In this document: positions 1 to 12,238 of the stretch, piece after piece | Layout: each line of letters begins with the position of its first letter | Position numbering within the stretch: the first letter of the stretch is position 1 | Assembly (NCBI GenBank): GCA_031772625.1 | Contig: CM062818.1 | Location: 210,049,742-210,113,741 of the forward strand | Origin: Pinus tabuliformis | Taxonomy: Eukaryota > Streptophyta > Pinopsida > Pinales > Pinaceae | DNA: 64,000 nt | Reading direction: 5' to 3' | Position numbers and translations under genes: made by a program | The notes under the pieces: generated by a model | What the model saw: only the letters and a program-made list of their open reading frames with translations | Told to the model about the DNA's origin: nothing | Databases searched by the model: none

Positions 1-802
1 TTGATGAAATGAAATAAAACTGAGCAATAAATTTCCTCCAATACTAAATTGCACCTATGAAACTTCTAACTTCAGTCACATTTTGTGGTCTTGGCCACTT
101 AACAATGACATCAATTTTAGGTGGATCCAGTTTCAAACTTATACCTCCAACTATGTAACCAAGATAATTCACTGAAGTTTTCCCAAACTCACATTTGTAA
201 AGTTTAAGGTAGAATTTTTCCCTGTGCAAAACTTCAAAAACCTGCTTAACATGCCTAACGTGCTCTTCCATACTAGAACTAAAAATCAGAATATCATCTA
301 AGTAGATTATGACAAATTTATCAATGTATGGGTAGAATACATCATTCATAACCCGCATGAAATTTGTTGGCACATTACACAACCCAAAAGGCATTACTAA
401 CCATTCAAATAGTCCCTGCCTAATTTTGAATGCAGTTTTCCAGATGTCATTTTCTGCAATGCGAATTAATGATACCCACTTCACAAATCTAACTTAGTGA
501 AATAAACAATAATTTTCAGTTGATCGAGTAAATCATGTATCCTAGGAAGAAGATACCTATTTTTAATTGTGATTTTTTTTAAGGCCCTAAAGTTGACACA
601 CATTCTCCATGTCACATCTTTCTTAGGAACCAAAATTACAGGTGAACCACATGGAGATGAACTAGGTCAAATGAAACCTTTTTCAATAAATTCTTGGATT
701 TGTTTATTTATTTATTCATTCTCTATAACTGACATGCGATACATTGTGATATTAGGAAGAGGGGCATCAGACATCAATTGTATCTCGTGTTGTATTTCTC
801 AC
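1..802 (-). pseudogene. Element A1 reverse transcriptase (broken)
   Basis: RT would copy the element RNA into DNA in a cytoplasmic particle. The longest open piece is 44-484 (146 codons). It shows the palm signature [12 protein letters not shown], then the catalytic box YLDDILIFS, then the thumb/connection segment ending VRSFIGAI. The N-terminal part of RT continues at about 485-800 in a different frame, visible as a lysine/aspartate-rich stretch also seen at 37828-38037. The split frames mean no intact enzyme. RNase H and integrase would lie beyond position 1. Confidence 0.88.
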
Positions 803-1144
803 TTAGGGAAGATGTTTTGGTTCTTTATATATTATTTGAAAATAATATACCATTTTAACCAATATATCTTTAAAATGAGGTTCACAACCTGAAAAAGCAT
901 CATGTTGATATTTATGTTGTTCTTTTAAAACCATGAGTACATATCTCTTACTTGAACTTATTAATCGCTTCATCTGATTAACTGAAACTAAATCCAAATG
1001 TGATTTCAGTTTATGTGCCCTGACAATATATTTAATCCCATCTTTCTTAAGGTGATATTTATGCTCTTTCCTATGAAACACTCCATCACGATCATAGAGA
1101 TAAGGACTTCCTAGCACTACTCCACATATGTCTACTGGAATCAC
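803..1144 (-). pseudogene. Element A1 protease-RT linker region
   Basis: A 113-codon open piece of the A1 polyprotein between protease and RT. It carries the VLGSPYLYDRDGVFHR segment, which in this family follows the second half of protease (a GxPYL-type motif), and then a basic, helical linker leading to the RT start. The same segment is present at 38146-38493 and 50572-51018 with scattered substitutions. It has no function of its own apart from the polyprotein. Confidence 0.75.
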
Positions 1145-1222
1145 ATATAAATCCTCTTGATCAATGTAATTAGTTGTGATGAAAAAATTTAACCAACACT
1201 CCTTTGTGACATTAATTTGAGT

Positions 1223-2023
1223 TTATTTATTTAGCCAACCAAATGGGTATGGTCTTGGATGATTTTGTGTCTCCAAACCCAATTTCTTAACTAAATCTTT
1301 AGATACTAAATTTGCTTGTGATCCACTGTCAAATAATGTATCTATTTTATTGTGCTTAGAAGTTATCCTTATATGAAATAATTCCACCCTTTTATCCTCA
1401 TTCAAATGATTTATGTTTGAAGAAGATGCAGAAGTACTGGAACTTGAAACAGTGTCAAAAATTTTACCTATCGAAACCATTGCGGTTATTTTCCTTTCAT
1501 CACTTGAGTCGGAGCCTAGATCTTGTTGGATTGCTGCGTTAGCCTTCTTTTCACCTTTCTTCTTCTGGAACTTCTTTGGTCTGAGTTCTGGGTGAAGTTT
1601 CCAACATTTGGATTCATCATGTCCAATCCTCTGGCAATGCTTACAAGTAGGTATTTCACTTTCCTTATGAGTTGTCATTGATATCTTTCCCTTCAAATTA
1701 CTCTTCCTCTTGTTTTCTCTGCATTCCTTGATTTCCAACTGGTTGGATGGTTTCTGTGAAGACTTGGATGGTCTTCCACCTGATTCATTATGTATGGCTT
1801 GAACACACACTACATCAAAGTCATCAAGATTAAACATCAATAATGTATGGTGTAAATATGAATGTAAACTTCCAATGTACTTTAATAAAGTTTCACATGT
1901 ATCTAATGGAATACAAAGCACCAAATATTTCTTCCTGAACTCTTGAGTAAACTCATGAACATTTTTCCCTTTACCTTGCTTCAAATGATGCCAATCAATA
2001 GCAGCTTGATGCATGTATCCCAA
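1223..2023 (-). pseudogene. Element A1 gag C-terminal half, zinc knuckle and protease
   Basis: A 266-codon open piece. Residues 1-75 are the C-terminal part of the retrotransposon gag (capsid) domain. Cys127, Cys130, His135 and Cys140 form a complete CX2CX4HX4C nucleocapsid zinc knuckle that would bind element RNA. Residues 150-165 are strongly basic. Asp232-Ser233-Gly234 is the aspartic protease active-site triplet, followed by the SQANLVSKDL flap-side strand. The frame then ends shortly after the HPRPYPFGW motif. Of the three A copies this one keeps the longest gag-PR frame; copies A2 and A3 are split further. Confidence 0.88.
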
Positions 2024-2154
2024 AGGATAGAATTGTTTCCTGAGAGATTTTAAAAGCTTAGACCATGAAGAGATGACTTTACCTTTCCGCTTTAAATCTA
2101 TTCGAGTTTTACATTCCCACTAGATTAAAGTTTTTCCCCCCATTCTAATTGTAG

Positions 2155-2568
2155 CTAACTGAATTTCATTTTATCATCAGAAATGTTCTGAATATGACAA
2201 TACACTTTTAACTGCTTAATCCAGTTATCTAACTTTTCAGGTTTCATTTTGCCACCATAAATAGGTAGCTCAAATTTTACATCAAGTTTCAAAAGAGATG
2301 ATTTCTTAGGTTTCTTTTCTATTTTAGAATCTGAATTGGAAGGAGAAGAAGAAGAAGATGATGATGGAGATGATGGAGGAGAAGGAGGTTTATTAGCCTT
2401 GCATTTTCCCTTGTCCTTCTTCGATGTCTTTTTAGAAGAAGTTGCATCTCTCGCCTTCTTATCTTTGTAGAGTTCTCCCAACATCTGTTGCATGCTCAAA
2501 AACACATTTTGAAAGTGTTCCTCACTCATCTTCAATTCATGAGTTTCACCTGTGTCAGATCTTGTCAT
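2155..2568 (-). pseudogene. Element A1 gag N-terminus
   Basis: A 137-codon piece beginning about 120 bases downstream (leftwards) of the primer binding site, as expected for the gag start. It has a lysine-rich segment, a proline/serine run coded by trinucleotide repeats, then the capsid start with the ELPIYGGKM and LDNWIKQLKVY motifs typical of gypsy gag. It is separated from the next gag piece (ending at 2023) by a frameshift around 2030-2155. Confidence 0.85.
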
Positions 2569-2690
2569 TGTCTATTTATGAGCAAGTTTTCGCTTTCCAA
2601 TTTCTGGACTGAACTCCTCAAGTGTTCCTTCTCCACGTCACGACCTTGACGTGGTTAATTTTCATTGGAAAATATTCTACAAAACACAAC

Positions 2691-2705
2691 CTACTCTGAT
2701 ACCAA
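2691..2705 (-). promoter_or_regulatory. Primer binding site of element A1
   Basis: Read on the minus strand this is TTGGTATCAGAGTAG, matching the 3' end of plant initiator Met-tRNA (TGGTATCAGAGC) for eleven bases. It fixes the element's orientation and puts the 5' LTR to the right. Copies A2 (40018-40032) and A3 (52506-52520) carry one substitution, ATGATACC for CTGATACC on the plus strand. Confidence 0.85.
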
Positions 2706-2711
2706 ATTATA

Positions 2712-4226
2712 TAATCTAATATTGATCATAAACTAAACTAAAGTAGAATTGATTATTTGCCAAGAGTGAATTGAGCGTTAACCTTAAGTGTTTAATGTGG
2801 GAGACTAAACGAAAGCATTTGATTTAAGACTTAATCAAAAACTTAAGAAACATAATTAAACATGAATTTGTGGAAAAAAAACATATAGAAGACATCAAAC
2901 ATTGATTATGGAGTTCGTCCCTGATGGACTACATCTCCAGGTCCACTTTCACGATGGGCATCTTCTCTATTAGGATTGATCGAAAGATGTATTTTACACC
3001 AAACAAACACCAGACTAAATGTTCACATAGGAACTTCTGGTCTCTATCAACAGGAATATCTCTCTCCTAGCTTTCCAATGCTTATCTCGATTCCTATTTC
3101 CGCCTCCAAACAATCAAGATACACTGAAAATAAGAACTGCCTCTCTGGCTCAGCATCTGCAAACAAGTCTCAAAATCACTCTCCTTTTCTTCTCCATGAA
3201 CAAAAGGATGAATTTATAAGCTCGTAAGGTTCACTCGAACTCCTTGATACTAAAATTAGGCATGAATGTGCTTCTTTAACCGTAGAATGCCTCGATCGTG
3301 TTACAAGAGGACACCTCAGGATAAGGTTACATGGTGGTTGAATTAATTTAGAACAAAAACCACAACAAAAACCCAAAATAAACTTTGGTTATAAAAATCC
3401 CATCGGTGGTCAAGCTAACTGCATGGAATTGGAACTGAGGCATGTGATCGGGTGGAATAACTGTAATCTGCCATATGCTGGAACAATTCGATGATTTCGT
3501 TCTGTTGGCAGTGACTATGCATTTGACAATGTACAACTGCCGATGGCCATGGCTTCCACCTGGCGGTTCTTGATACAGGAAACAACCTGTTCACATGTTT
3601 TGAAAACCTCGAAGGTCACAACCTCCACTACGATATTCTCCCCATGTGGTTAACTGTGTTGTCTCTACCGTGTTCACGCGTCTAACATGTATAATGCGAT
3701 TTAATTCCATGGTTAGTTGTTGTGGTATTGTATTAAGTTTTTTTTTTAATACATGGTCTGAATGGGTTTTAAATGTAGGATTAGATCTTTAGTTTTTTAG
3801 CATATTTTTATTACATTAGTTTAGTGGTAAGGTTTAGCACTAGGTTTTAAACTTATTAGAAACAACCCACTAGAAAAATTGTCATATTGTGACATTAACT
3901 CGGACCATAATAAAAACACCATGAAGAAGTAACCAACACCCAACACTTAAGAACACAGGTGAAGCTGACGAAACTGAAGATGAACTGGACTCCCTCCACA
4001 AATTGGACTAACAATATCCTTTTGGATCACGCGTAAATGAACCAAATAACGTTGAACATAAAAGATAGATAATAACAATTGTAGAGGTTATTTGATTGAA
4101 TTTGATTGGTCCCTACACAAGGGTTTAAGAAGGAAGCTTAAAAAATACTATAATAGAAAATATGAATATGTAAATTTGTCATCAACATAATATTTCAAAA
4201 ATTGACACACATTTCAAAGAAGATCA
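2712..4226 (-). repeat. Proposed 5' LTR of element A1
   Basis: The block right of the primer site, present in all three composites. In A2 and A3 it begins TGATCT seven bases after the primer site and can end at AGATCA (4221-4226 here), giving a 6-bp inverted terminus and about 1.52 kb in each copy. In A1 the first TG is mutated to TA. A plant-like TATAAATTC motif lies on the minus strand near 3211-3220. No 3' LTR of A is in the window, so the outer end is inferred only from the TGATCT/AGATCA pairing. Confidence 0.45.
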
Positions 4227-5434
4227 AGTTATTCAAGAATACAACTTACTTAATAAGAATGAATAACTCCTTTGGGCTAGCCATTCGCTTAAATAAGTTT
4301 TTACATTAATCATTTGTTCAAACATTTCTTGATCGAAGCGCTTGTGTCTTTAGGATTCCTATAATTATGGTCCTTAATTCTATGGTCAAAGAGGGTTTCT
4401 AAGGCACAAATGTCACCAAATTTCATCAAAGATGGGCCTCATGATACTAACATGGGGAGGCTCATTGCCATTTCTTATATGTTTCAACATCCATGCATAA
4501 TGGTTGAGTTTTCTTGGTGCTTAGTTGTTGATGGATCGTACCTAGATAATAGGAGATTTATTTCATTTTAGTAATCATTACTAAGTTTCATATTCTGTGT
4601 TGGTTACCCTCTAGTTAGAAATTGAGTGCTTTATATTTTTAGTTGGAATCGTCTTTTGGGATGACCCCTTGTCAAAAACTCACTTTGCATGGGACATATT
4701 TGTGGCTTGATGAATGCATATTTGATGGTTGATGATGAGCTTATTTGATATGATCTTTATGTGATAAGGGTGTCATGATGTGTTTATGTTTTACTTTGAC
4801 CATTATGAGATTGTGTTCTAGATCCACCATCCCCTTGTGTTTGCTCCTATTAGTGATTGAATATGATGGGCCTACTTTATATGTGAATGTATAGGTTACA
4901 ATGAGTACTAATATTTCTTAATATTAGCACTATATATTCTTGATAATGAATAGGAAGCATTGGTAATTATTGGATGATGGTTAGTATGATTAGTAAGTTA
5001 TATTATGCTTGATATTATATATGCTTTTTGAAAATGTAAATGCCTATAAATGTGTTGATTCATTAGATAATAATGATAATATTACCTTAATACTTGGTAT
5101 TATTAAAAGCATCTGTGAAGTAATGATGCCATTTGATCATTATTTACCATGATTTACCATTGTTATGAGATGATTGATGATATCTACATGAATTGATATC
5201 TTTCCTTTTATGCTTATTATAATGATATATGATATATGTATGTTTTGGTATAATCTATACATGTACAAGTAGATGTCTTGCCATTAATACGTTTCATATT
5301 CTTGCGACATGGATTATGATTATGATGGTGTTACCTATGCATGAATATTTTACATGGACTAACCTGACAAGTTTAGACGATGGTTGACAATGGGAACCCA
5401 CACTCAAGGGAAGGGCTCTTAGGTTTAATAAGAA
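4227..5434. other. Older flank between element A and element B (U1)
   Basis: An AT-rich, non-coding stretch with no recognisable gene. It recurs at 41558-42757 and 54044-55257. It was the target into which element B inserted, because the AAGAA at 5430-5434 is repeated after B at 12408-12412. It may itself be part of an old LTR, but no terminus is visible. Confidence 0.6.
5430..5434. repeat. Left target-site duplication of element B1 (AAGAA)
   Basis: AAGAA directly abuts the LTR start TGTAACA. An identical AAGAA abuts the other end of the element at 12408-12412. Five bases is the usual Ty3/gypsy target duplication length. Confidence 0.85.
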
Positions 5435-7445
5435 TGTAACACCCCCTCCTTCGAGGTCTACCCAAGAAACCAGTCAGTTGGGGTAAACATGTCATGAGAG
5501 AGGCCATTATAAGGGATTCAACCTTGATCTTAAGGAAATGGAATCAAAGGAACACATCAATCAAACCCATCCACATCAGCAACAATAACCTCATTAGACA
5601 TGTCAGCCACTCAAACAACCTTCCCCCACGTCCCATTGATGGTTTAAGCCTTTTAACCCTTGGTCACTCTCATGCTATAGGCATGACAGTGTCCAAAAAC
5701 CCAGAGTCTCTCTCACAAGCCTATGTGTCAGCGTCCATGAACACTTCTCTGTAGACCTGTGCTAGCATCCCCAGGATTTGAGTCACTTTTGTAGCCTAGA
5801 ATCTAGGTATCTTCCCAGAACTTGTTACAACCTCCATAATCCATCAAAGGCATGATAAAAATATCATTAATCAAAATTAACCTTGGGATTAGGCCCAAGC
5901 ATCCCCAACATGGATTGAAATTATGTCAAACACTTGGCATCAATGCAACCTACAAGTCTAATATACAATATAGAGCATGAATAACTGAAAGTACTTATGA
6001 AACATAACCAGAAGGATCACCACCTTCTCCATTGAACTGTTATAACCTCAATTAGGTCTCGCATCCATCATTTTAACAATTACAAGTAAATACATGAAAT
6101 AACCATGACATGAACCAATCATATAACCATGCTTACAATGAGCATAAAACCATATAAATATTAATGATATGATAGCCATCAAATCCACATTAAAACAAGT
6201 GAAAAATTAAGAGAACTTAGCTTTTATTAATCATAGGTAAATCTGACCAAGTTCGAGACTTCCACGTACCACCCGACCATAGACATGATTGAACCAAATC
6301 TTTCTTTCAGCTAATCATCCCCTGCCATATTCCAAGAATGAATGTGGGATCTCATAGGACAACCAATCCAAGAATAATAAAGGGAATCCAGAGGTTAAAC
6401 CACCTCCACCCTCATTAAACCATGATCACTCCAAAACTGGTGCTTGGATCACAACCCGAACCGAACTTGGAATGCCATCCAGAATCCATCATTATCCTTG
6501 AGGAATTTTTCGTCTCCTTGTCTATCAATATTTACCGCAATCCAATCCTAGATCATTATGCTGTAAACTGAGACCAATCTCTTAGGATTTAACGCAATTC
6601 AAGTCTGGGTCACTAGACCCTAAACCGTGACTCCTCCCTCAGGCTTTATTGTGTATCCCACCAAAACCGATCAAGGGATTCCTAGGCCTTTGGGAATGAA
6701 ACTTGAGACCACCTCTGCCCCAGATTCTAAAACCCATCCGGCAACCAAAGATCAAAACTAAAATAAACATCCCAACACCATGGCATCTAGAAAAAGGTAA
6801 GGCTAGGCTGAAAACCACTGTCATAACCCGGTAAAACCATGCCACTGACAATAAGAGAATGATAGACCAACATGAAAATCCATGCATGTCCAGACTGTCT
6901 AGGAAATCACACATGCAATATGTTACCTACAAGTATTCCTATTAAAGCTCCCTGATCCTTCTTTGTGTCATTGATCCCTGCTTCATTTCTTTCCCTTTAC
7001 ATTCTTTTCCTTCCTTTCTACAAATCTAGAGTGCTCCAAGGGAAACTCTAAGTGACCAAGAGTGAGAGTGAGAGAGAGAGAGAGAGAGAGAAAATAATGA
7101 GAGAGCTCCAAACTTGAACTGAAAAAAATGTTACCAATTGATCCTCATAAGCCTTTTTATTAATGAGGCCTCTATTTTGTTCATTTTCCAAGGTTTTCCT
7201 TCATTTTCCTCCTCACATGAAACCTGTGAACTTTCACCTCCCTTTTCTCCTAATTTCCATTATTTTCGTAAATAAATGTGTCGAAAATGTCATTTTTCCT
7301 TTCCAATTTCCTTTTCTAATTTCCTTAGCCATAATAAACTGATGAACACCCACACTAGGATGTCTTTCCCAACGTTTAGCTTGGAATAAGTGTCCCTTAA
7401 CCATGGTCTTATTTTTCCTTTATTAACTTTACCAGGACTATTATA
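5435..7445 (-). repeat. 3' LTR of element B1
   Basis: A 2.0-kb LTR. It starts TGTAACACCC and ends TATTATA, a decayed form of the TGTTACA seen at the ends of B2 and B3. Intact copies therefore have 7-bp inverted ends TGTAACA/TGTTACA. It contains a (GA)n run near 7069-7091. The last ~150 bases (7300-7445) recur at 12240-12407 as the surviving piece of the other LTR, except that a 17-base segment present there is absent here. Confidence 0.9.
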
Positions 7446-8053
7446 GAATCCTCCCCCTAAGGGAACACCATCCTCAATTTTAAACCACACCAAGACATCA
7501 ACAAAACTATTGAAGAGAAAACATATTTCCCATGGAGCTTTATGACTTAGCTCATTGCAGTATTTACAATGAAAGACCTACTCAAAAGAAAAATATCATG
7601 ACAACATGACAAAATAACAAACCATATCGCTTATTGGAGCTTTATAACTTAGCTCATGGAGGTATTTACATCCATATACATATATACATATACCAAAACA
7701 TTATCAAAGAAAATGCCAAACATATACCAACATCAAACCAAAATTTCTTTGCCTCAACCAACAAACAATGAAGGATATACGGCCCACGTCTGATCCACCA
7801 TCTCCCATGCAACTTCTTCAGGCCCAAATTGCTTCCACTGCACTTTAACTTTCTCTATAGCTTTGTTCATGAGCATGATATATGTCTGCCATAATATGCA
7901 CTGAGGCTTCAGCTGGAACTCTCCTTCTTTCTCCACCTGCAATACAAACCAATCAATAACATGATAATCATCCTTTATATACTCCTTAGGCAATGAAATA
8001 TGGAAAACACCATGGAATTTCACTGTTGGAGGCAGTGCAAGTCGATATGTCAC
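7446..8053 (-). pseudogene. Element B1 integrase C-terminus with chromodomain, and 3' untranslated part
   Basis: The segment 7446-7470 is the pyrimidine-rich complement of the polypurine tract next to the LTR. The open piece 7754-8053 (99 codons) ends with a chromodomain-like module: VKVQW, then EEVAWE, then YPSLF, in the spacing typical of the C-terminus of plant chromovirus integrases, which is thought to steer integration to marked chromatin. Upstream is the KFHGVFHISLPKEYI strand that follows the integrase GPF/Y-type segment. Confidence 0.85.
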
Positions 8054-9060
8054 TCGTCCAATCCTCTCAAGGATCTCAAAAGGCCCACAATACTATGGTG
8101 CCAACTTGGCACATGAACCAATCCTCAAAGAGATTTTCTTGGGGTTGATGCACAAATACACATGTTACCCAACCTAAAAATCCTTGAATACCCTATGTTG
8201 ATCTGCATAACTCTTTTGTCTATCATGTGTTTCCTTTATATTCTTCTTTATAACCTTCATTTTCTGCTTTGATAAAATAAGTACCTTGTTCACTGGATCA
8301 CTCCAGCTAATGGGAGTCTTACAACTCTGTCCATATAATGCCTCAAAAGGACTCATCCTCAATGACTCTTTATAACCATTATTATATTCGAACTCAACCA
8401 ATGTAAGATACTCCCATTTCCTCTGTTGGTGCATCACATACATCCTCAACATATCCTCCAAGATCCTATTGACCCTCTCTATTTGTCCAACTGTATGCGG
8501 ATGATAAGTTGTATTGAAGGCCAACTCTATACCCAAACCTGCAAATATCTCCTTTCAAAACTTGGAAGTGAACTTTGCATCCTTGTTTCACACAATCTTC
8601 TTTGGAACACCATGTAGTCTCACTATCTCTCTCATGAACACCTGTGATACCTCACTAGCTGAATATGTAGTCTTCACTAGAATGAAGTGGGATACCTTGC
8701 TCAAACTACCAACCACGACTATAATAGAATAATGGTTCCTCGTTGTCCTTTGAAGACTTGTAATGAAATCCATGGAAATGACCTCCCATTTCCATTTTGG
8801 AATCACTATAGGCTGTAGTAAACCACCTAAATTCTTACATTTTTCCTTTTCTTACTGATAATATAAACATCTAGCCATGAACTCTACCACTTCCTTCTTC
8901 ATATTCGGCCAATAATTGAACTTCTTCATCGCCATCAATGTCTTCTGATATCCTAGATAACCCGAGTATGGCTTGACATGAAATGCCCTTAAGATAAGCT
9001 TCTTGAACTCACTGCAATTTGACACATAGATCTTGTCCCTAAATCTCACCATACCATCTG
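8054..9060 (-). pseudogene. Element B1 integrase (zinc-binding domain and catalytic core, broken)
   Basis: Three open pieces in order on the minus strand. 8852-9052 is the HHCC zinc-binding domain (HVKPYSGYLGYQKT, then CLYYQ, where the first of the last two cysteines is kept and the second reads Tyr-Tyr-Gln). 8588-8806 is the start of the core, with KWEVISMDFITSLQ carrying the first catalytic Asp. 8174-8536 is the second half of the core, with NTTYHPHTVGQIERVNRILE carrying the catalytic Glu. Frameshifts separate them, so integrase cannot be made. Confidence 0.88.
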
Positions 9061-9239
9061 TCGTGAGATGATAATATGCATCCTGATCACTTGTACCTAT
9101 ACTTTACTCTGTTGTATCCTGTGCATGATCTCCATGTACTTTTCATCCCGTCGTCCTCCCTGCAAGATCCTATCCCGTAACTTTTTCCCATAAGAGATCA
9201 TAGTTGTTGTACGATTTACATGTAGCTTCCTTCCAAGAG

Positions 9240-9520
9240 TATATGCAACCTTGTTCACCTTCCCTTTGATGTATCTAATCTAGAATTTAAAAATCACTAA
9301 GGGTGGCTAACCATGTAGCTTGCGTGGTATTTAGATTCGAACGATCAAACAAATACCTCAAGCCAATGTGATTGCTCACAAATGGCAATCTCCTACCCTG
9401 AAGGTTGTGTCTCCATATCTTAAATGCATGTATAATTGCTGCTAGCTCAAGATCATGCATCAAAATTTTTTATTCGAGCTCATTCGGTTACAGTGACTCA
9501 TAGCACACTACCTGTCCTTA
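9240..9520 (-). pseudogene. Element B1 RNase H remnant
   Basis: A degraded RNase H. The same region is still open in the sister copies (46455-46685 and 58946-59176), where it reads HDLEQAAIIHAFKIWR followed by the LVSN and LRYLF segments. In B1 it is frameshifted, so I place it by nucleotide similarity to those copies. Confidence 0.7.
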
Positions 9521-10400
9521 TTGCATGATAAATCTACCAAGTCCTCTCTTGCAAGAATCTGTACACACTACAAACTCCTTTTCTAAATCCTCAATCTTTA
9601 GCAATGGTGCATGTGTCAACCACTGCTTAAGTTGATCAAAACTAGCCTCACATTCTTATGTCCATTCAAACTTTTTACCTTTCCGCTACAATGATGTGAT
9701 AGAATATGCAATGCGTGAGAAGTTCTTGATGAACCTCCTATATTAACCTGCCAATCCCATGAATGATCTCACCTCATCCACATTCTTAGGATTTTCCCAT
9801 CCCATGATGACCCCTATCTTTTCAGGGTCCATTGCTATGTCATCCTTGGAGACAACATTCCCCAAGTAATGTACCTCAATCAGAAAGAAGATACATTTGC
9901 TTAGTTTAGCATACAACTGACGCTCTCTTAGCAATATCAACACTACTGCTAAATTCTCGACATGTTCTACCTCATTTTTAGAATAAACCAATATGTGAAT
10001 ACAATAACAAATGTGTCCTGATAAGGATGAAACATGTTATTCATCAAACACATAAATGTAGCTAGAGCATTAGTTAAACCAAATGGAACAACAAAAAACT
10101 CATAATGCCCATACCTTGTCCAGAATGAAGTCTTGAATATATCATCTCCCTTGATGCATACCTGATGGTATCCTCATCTCAATTTGATCTTAGAGAACAA
10201 TGATGCTCCCTTCAGCTGACCAAACAAACCATCAATCCTCAGCAATGGGTACTTGTTCTTAATCGTTACCTTGTTCAATTGTCTGTATTCAATACACAAT
10301 ATGAGATTACCATCTTTCTTCTTTACAAAAAACACTGGTGCACCCCAAGGCGATACAATTGGCCTAGTGTATCCCTTTTCAAGCATCACCTTTAACTACA
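9521..10400 (-). pseudogene. Element B1 reverse transcriptase (broken)
   Basis: The open piece 10174-10389 is the RT fingers ([20 protein letters not shown], then the KDG and [15 protein letters not shown] segments). 9743-9991 is the thumb/connection (EVHYLGNVVSKDDIAMDPEK, then [12 protein letters not shown]). The palm with its catalytic aspartates lies in the frameshifted DNA between them, about 9990-10170. The divergence from element A's RT shows the two are different lineages. Confidence 0.88.
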
Positions 10401-10417
10401 ACTTCAACTCTACCAAC

Positions 10418-11060
10418 TCAAGTGTGCTCATCCAGTAAGGAGCATTTGATGTCAGAGTTTTCCCTGGCATGAACTCGATAGAGAATTCTACCTCCTTGTG
10501 AGATGGAAACTCTATAATGTCTTGAGGGAATACATCCTGAAACTGATATAGAATTGGAGAATACCGAATCTAGGAATCCTTTATCACAAGAAATGTGCAC
10601 TGCAAACATCACACAAACATTTCTGCAACTATGCTTAGCTTGCATAGCGGTAACCATCCTCCTTGATGTAGGCTTCTTCTTCCCCTGCAAAGTCCTCTTT
10701 TCCTGACTATCATCCACACACTCAATGGTCTTGTTGAAGCAATCCACTTTGGTTCTATGAAGGTATAGCCAATCCATACCCAAAATCATATTATGTGATC
10801 CCAATGGAAATACATTCAAATGTGTTGTTGTAGCCATACCATTTACCTGAAATATGCAAACTCTTATCCAATGGTGAACTCGCTTCTTTGTACCTGTAGC
10901 CAACTGTATCAACCAATATTATGCATGCACTTATTTTCTCAAACCACATTTATCCACCAAGTATTAATATAAGTATATTTAGATCTAAGATCAATCAAAA
11001 TATAAACAACTTGATCACAAATCTTACTGTCTATCTTAATGACGAATGCCTAATTATCTA
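10418..11060 (-). pseudogene. Element B1 aspartic protease region
   Basis: The open piece 10418-10912 contains the second half of protease (VFPLGSHNMILGMDWLYLHR; ILGMDWL is the conserved strand) and a basic linker to RT. The catalytic strand lies upstream, in another frame near 10950-10990, and reads LIDLRSKYTYI. The expected D-S/T-G triplet is replaced by D-L-R here and by D-P-R in copies B2 and B3. Confidence 0.78.
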
Positions 11061-12238
11061 CCTACATGTTGTCCACATCTGCATATATCCAAGGAATGTT
11101 ATGACCATCATTACCAACTATATGCACCTCTTGAGAACTATAGATATGGGCTATACCACCACTCTGATACTATGGACAATCCCTCTTATGATGATCCTTA
11201 CCACATATCCAACACTGCAATGGTTCCCCACCACCACCTCTAGCCTGTTGCTCTTTATTTCCCTTCTCAACTATATTGAATCTTGTGTACGGAACTAAAT
11301 TTCCTTTCTAAGTTTCATCTTGAGGTCTTCCTCTCTTTCGTGGTCATTTTCCTTTGGCTTTCTCATTTCTTTTCAAGTCATTCTTAAGCTACACTTCACG
11401 CTTCGACTACTCATAACAATGTTTCAACTTTCGGATGGCCTCCTCTAACAATCTAGGCTCATCAAACTCAATCTTGTCTTTGTATGCTACTGGAAGTCCA
11501 TTGATGAATCTCTTAACCTTGGCCTTCTCCTCCCTGAGGTAAGGCACATATCTCAAGAACTCCAAAAATATGCTAGTATGCTCCTCATATGTTATAGAAC
11601 CCATCCAAAAATCATAAAACTCCTTGGCCCTATCATCATAGTACCTCTATGACAAGTACTTATTCTTGAAGAGCCTTTCAAATGCATGACAAGTCAATTC
11701 TTCCACATGTATACCTTTGAAATTCTTCACGTCTTCCCACCAAATATCTGCTTTACCTTTGAGATTGAAAGTGGTTATCTTTGCTTTCATGTTTTTTGAA
11801 TAATCATGCAATCGAAAGAATTTATTCATACTCAGCAACCATGGTTTTACATCATAAGATGTATTCATCTCTCCATCAAAGGTAGGTGATTTTCCCTTCT
11901 TACACTCATTTGGCAGGTATCCTTTATAACTCCTCATGTAAGGGTGATAACGTTGATGATCATGATGCCTATGAGAACTAGAACTAGAATAGTACCTGTG
12001 TCTATAACCTCTCCTATTCAGAGTATCCAACAACCTGCCATCTCTCACCATGTTAGATCTATCTGACCTATGTCTACCAGGATACCTACTTTCATATGCC
12101 ACATTATTTTTTTCCTCCTCCTCATGGTTGATCCAAAGTGGTCCCTGTCATTGCAATACTCACAAACTCTAAAGTAGTATCGCATTAGCCTCTGCTTGTT
12201 TCTCCTGTGCCTGCATGATTTTTTAATTGTCATCGTTA
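11061..12238 (-). pseudogene. Element B1 gag with CCHC zinc knuckle
   Basis: At 11176-11214 the minus strand codes CWICGKDHHKRDC, an intact CX2CX4HX4C nucleocapsid knuckle. The open pieces 11407-11604 and 11647-12102 hold the capsid domain (SPTFDGEMN, WLLSMNKFFRLHDY, DIWWEDVKNF, FERLFKNKYLS). The gag N-terminus is arginine/histidine/serine rich (RHRYYSSSSSHRHH). Homology to the other B copies stops at about 12238, where the deletion begins. Confidence 0.85.

Larger units (their letters stand above)
1..2711 (-). mobile_element. Ty3/gypsy element A, copy A1: internal region, cut by window start
   Basis: A minus-strand LTR retrotransposon interior, read from a primer binding site at 2691-2705 leftwards through gag, zinc knuckle, protease and reverse transcriptase. 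The rest of pol lies left of the window. The domain order gag-PR-RT and the RT sequence place it in Ty3/gypsy; I do not assign a clade. The same interior recurs at 35992-40038 and 49492-52526, so this is one of three copies of one locus. Stops and frameshifts split the polyprotein, so it is a fossil. Confidence 0.9.

Noticed and set aside
569..892. Plus-strand open frame opposite element A RT (also 37916-38188 and 50429-50701)
   Set aside because: It is the complement of the RT coding region, repeated only because element A is repeated.
2691..2705. tRNA-like match (also 25926-25940 and 62716-62731)
   Set aside because: Only 11-15 bases match initiator Met-tRNA and each sits beside an LTR, so these are primer binding sites, not tRNA genes.
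4227..5434. Possibility that this flank is itself an LTR of element A or another element
   Set aside because: No matching second copy outside the composites and no clear TG...CA ends, so I left it as old flank.
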